A stretch of 58,220 nucleotides of DNA, taken from assembly GCF_011045095.1 (NCBI RefSeq), contig NZ_JAALDL010000024.1, forward strand, positions 1-58,220. Direction: 5' to 3'. The notes beneath the pieces were generated by a model. It saw only the letters and a program-made list of their open reading frames with translations, made no database searches and was not told the DNA's origin. Shown here piece by piece: positions 57,522 through 58,220 of this stretch (positions are counted from its first letter, which is position 1; every line of letters starts with the position of its first letter). Position numbers and translations under genes: made by a program. The stretch comes from Grimontia sedimenti. Lineage in GTDB: Bacteria > Pseudomonadota > Gammaproteobacteria > Enterobacterales > Vibrionaceae.

Positions 57522-58085
57522 TTGGCTCATCTTAGGTTGGTTGGCTTACTCGCCATCATCATACTCATTGCCCAAATCCCTTCTATCCATCAACTCATGG
57601 TATGGGATCGCACGGATATTCTTGCAGGGCAATGGTGGCGAATCGTAACAGGAAACCTAACACACACCAATGGTATCCACCTTGCTATGAATCTGGCGGG
57701 GCTGGTGGTGCTCACTTTTCTTCATCGCGAATACTACGGCAGCAGAAGTCTTATCCCAATGGTTTGGGTGATGATGGCGGTGATAGGCGCGGTTATGTTC
57801 GTCAGTCCCTTTGATTGGTATGCCGGGCTTTCTGGTGTGTTACATGGCTTATTTGTTTGGGGCGTGGTGCGGGATATTCAAAACAAAATACCGTTGGGGT
57901 GGGTGATGCTCATCGGCGTGATTTTGAAGCTCGGATATGAAGCCTACACTGGCGGGGACTCGATGACTGCGGAATTAATCGACGCAGGCGTTGCCTATCA
58001 GGCGCATTTGGCCGGGGCGTGCGTAGGGCTTGTTTTTGCTTTGGTAAGGAAACAAGGCCCTAGGAAGAGCAAAGAGCGGAACTAG
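57522..58085 (+). CDS. rrtA: Rhombosortase
   Basis: A 187-residue intramembrane serine protease of the rhomboid family, the rhombosortase branch, which processes GlyGly-CTERM proteins in Vibrio-type bacteria. About six helices are predicted. WWRIVTGNLTHTNGIHLAMN is the N-terminal signature, the active-site serine is in GLSGVLHG, and the histidine is in AYQAHLAGACVG. The frame is open upstream to 57402 and an ATG occurs at 57471, overlapping the tapT ATG. GGAG (57512-57515) six bases before TTG 57522 makes that start more likely, though not certain. The last dozen codons (GPRKSKERN) are encoded by the repeat element that follows, so the C-terminus was probably changed by repeat insertion or growth. 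Confidence 0.9.
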   Translation: MAHLRLVGLLAIIILIAQIPSIHQLMVWDRTDILAGQWWRIVTGNLTHTNGIHLAMNLAGLVVLTFLHREYYGSRSLIPMVWVMMAVIGAVMFVSPFDWYAGLSGVLHGLFVWGVVRDIQNKIPLGWVMLIGVILKLGYEAYTGGDSMTAELIDAGVAYQAHLAGACVGLVFALVRKQGPRKSKERN

Positions 58086-58220
58086 ATCCTAGGAAGAGCA
58101 AAAAGCTTGACGTTGTTGCAACAACTCAAAAATCTGCCAGGACCCAGGACCCAGGACCCAGGACCCAGGACCCAGGACCCAGGACCCAGGACCCAGGACC
58201 CAGGACCCAGGACCCAGGAC
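58045..58220. repeat. Repeat element overlapping the rrtA 3' end, with CCAGGAC array
   Basis: AAGGAAACAAGGCCCTAGG, AAGAGCAAAGAGCGGAACTAG, ATCCTAGGAAGAGC and AAAGCTTGA are followed by a short centre and AAAATCTG, as in the element at 56697-56845. The right arm then runs as about twelve CCAGGAC heptamers to the window edge. About the first 40 bp are inside the rrtA coding sequence. Confidence 0.95.

Overview
The window looks like a chromosomal contig from a marine gammaproteobacterium of the Vibrionaceae (Vibrio, Photobacterium, Grimontia or Enterovibrio type; genus not resolved). This rests on the order tig-clpP-clpX-lon-hupB-ppiD, the proteobacterial protein sequences, a rhombosortase gene, and moderate base composition broken by one AT-rich polysaccharide block. 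Both ends of the window lie inside CCAGGAC heptamer arrays, which suggests the contig was cut by repeats at each side.

Bases 1-21250, all on the + strand, form a surface polysaccharide locus. It holds wzb and wzc (export control), an AT-rich block at about 3286-11276 (Wzy-like polymerase, Wzx-like flippase, three GT4-type glycosyltransferases, a pyruvyltransferase-like protein, an acyltransferase), then gmd-fcl-gmm-manC-GT2-manB (GDP-mannose and GDP-L-fucose supply), ugd and galU (UDP-glucose and UDP-glucuronate supply) and wecA (initiating transferase). Together they predict a Wzx/Wzy-dependent capsule, exopolysaccharide or O-antigen that contains fucose and probably uronic acid, with pyruvyl and acyl decoration. 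The flippase and one glycosyltransferase are broken by single-base frameshifts.

Bases 21431-42080 are an accessory region. It contains an FG-GAP repeat lipoprotein, a small lipoprotein and secreted-protein pair, a three-gene operon (alpha/beta hydrolase-like, secreted unknown, DUF1353), two paralogous small zinc-ribbon proteins, a VanZ-like protein, a second WecA on the - strand, a subtilisin-like protease with a CFI-box type C-terminus, two large lipoproteins that share a C-terminal DGxIxIE tail, folD, and a trypsin-like lipoprotein.

Bases 42629-58085 are mainly housekeeping: a YcaD-like MFS transporter, an MgtC family protein, tRNA-Arg(TCT), the trigger factor/ClpP/ClpX/Lon proteostasis cluster (lon has a clear sigma-32 type promoter), hupB, ppiD, a ComEA-like helix-hairpin-helix protein, yfbR, dgt, a DTW-domain tRNA modification enzyme and rhombosortase rrtA.

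The most striking non-genic feature is a repeat family at about nine intergenic places. It is built from GGTCCTAGG/CCTAGGACC and AAGAGC/GCTCTT words. It usually has a left arm in one orientation and a right arm in the other, the right arm often growing into 7-bp (CCAGGAC, CTAGGAC) or 8-bp (TAGGACCC) tandem arrays. One copy supplies the last codons of rrtA, and part of another is duplicated together with the end of galU.
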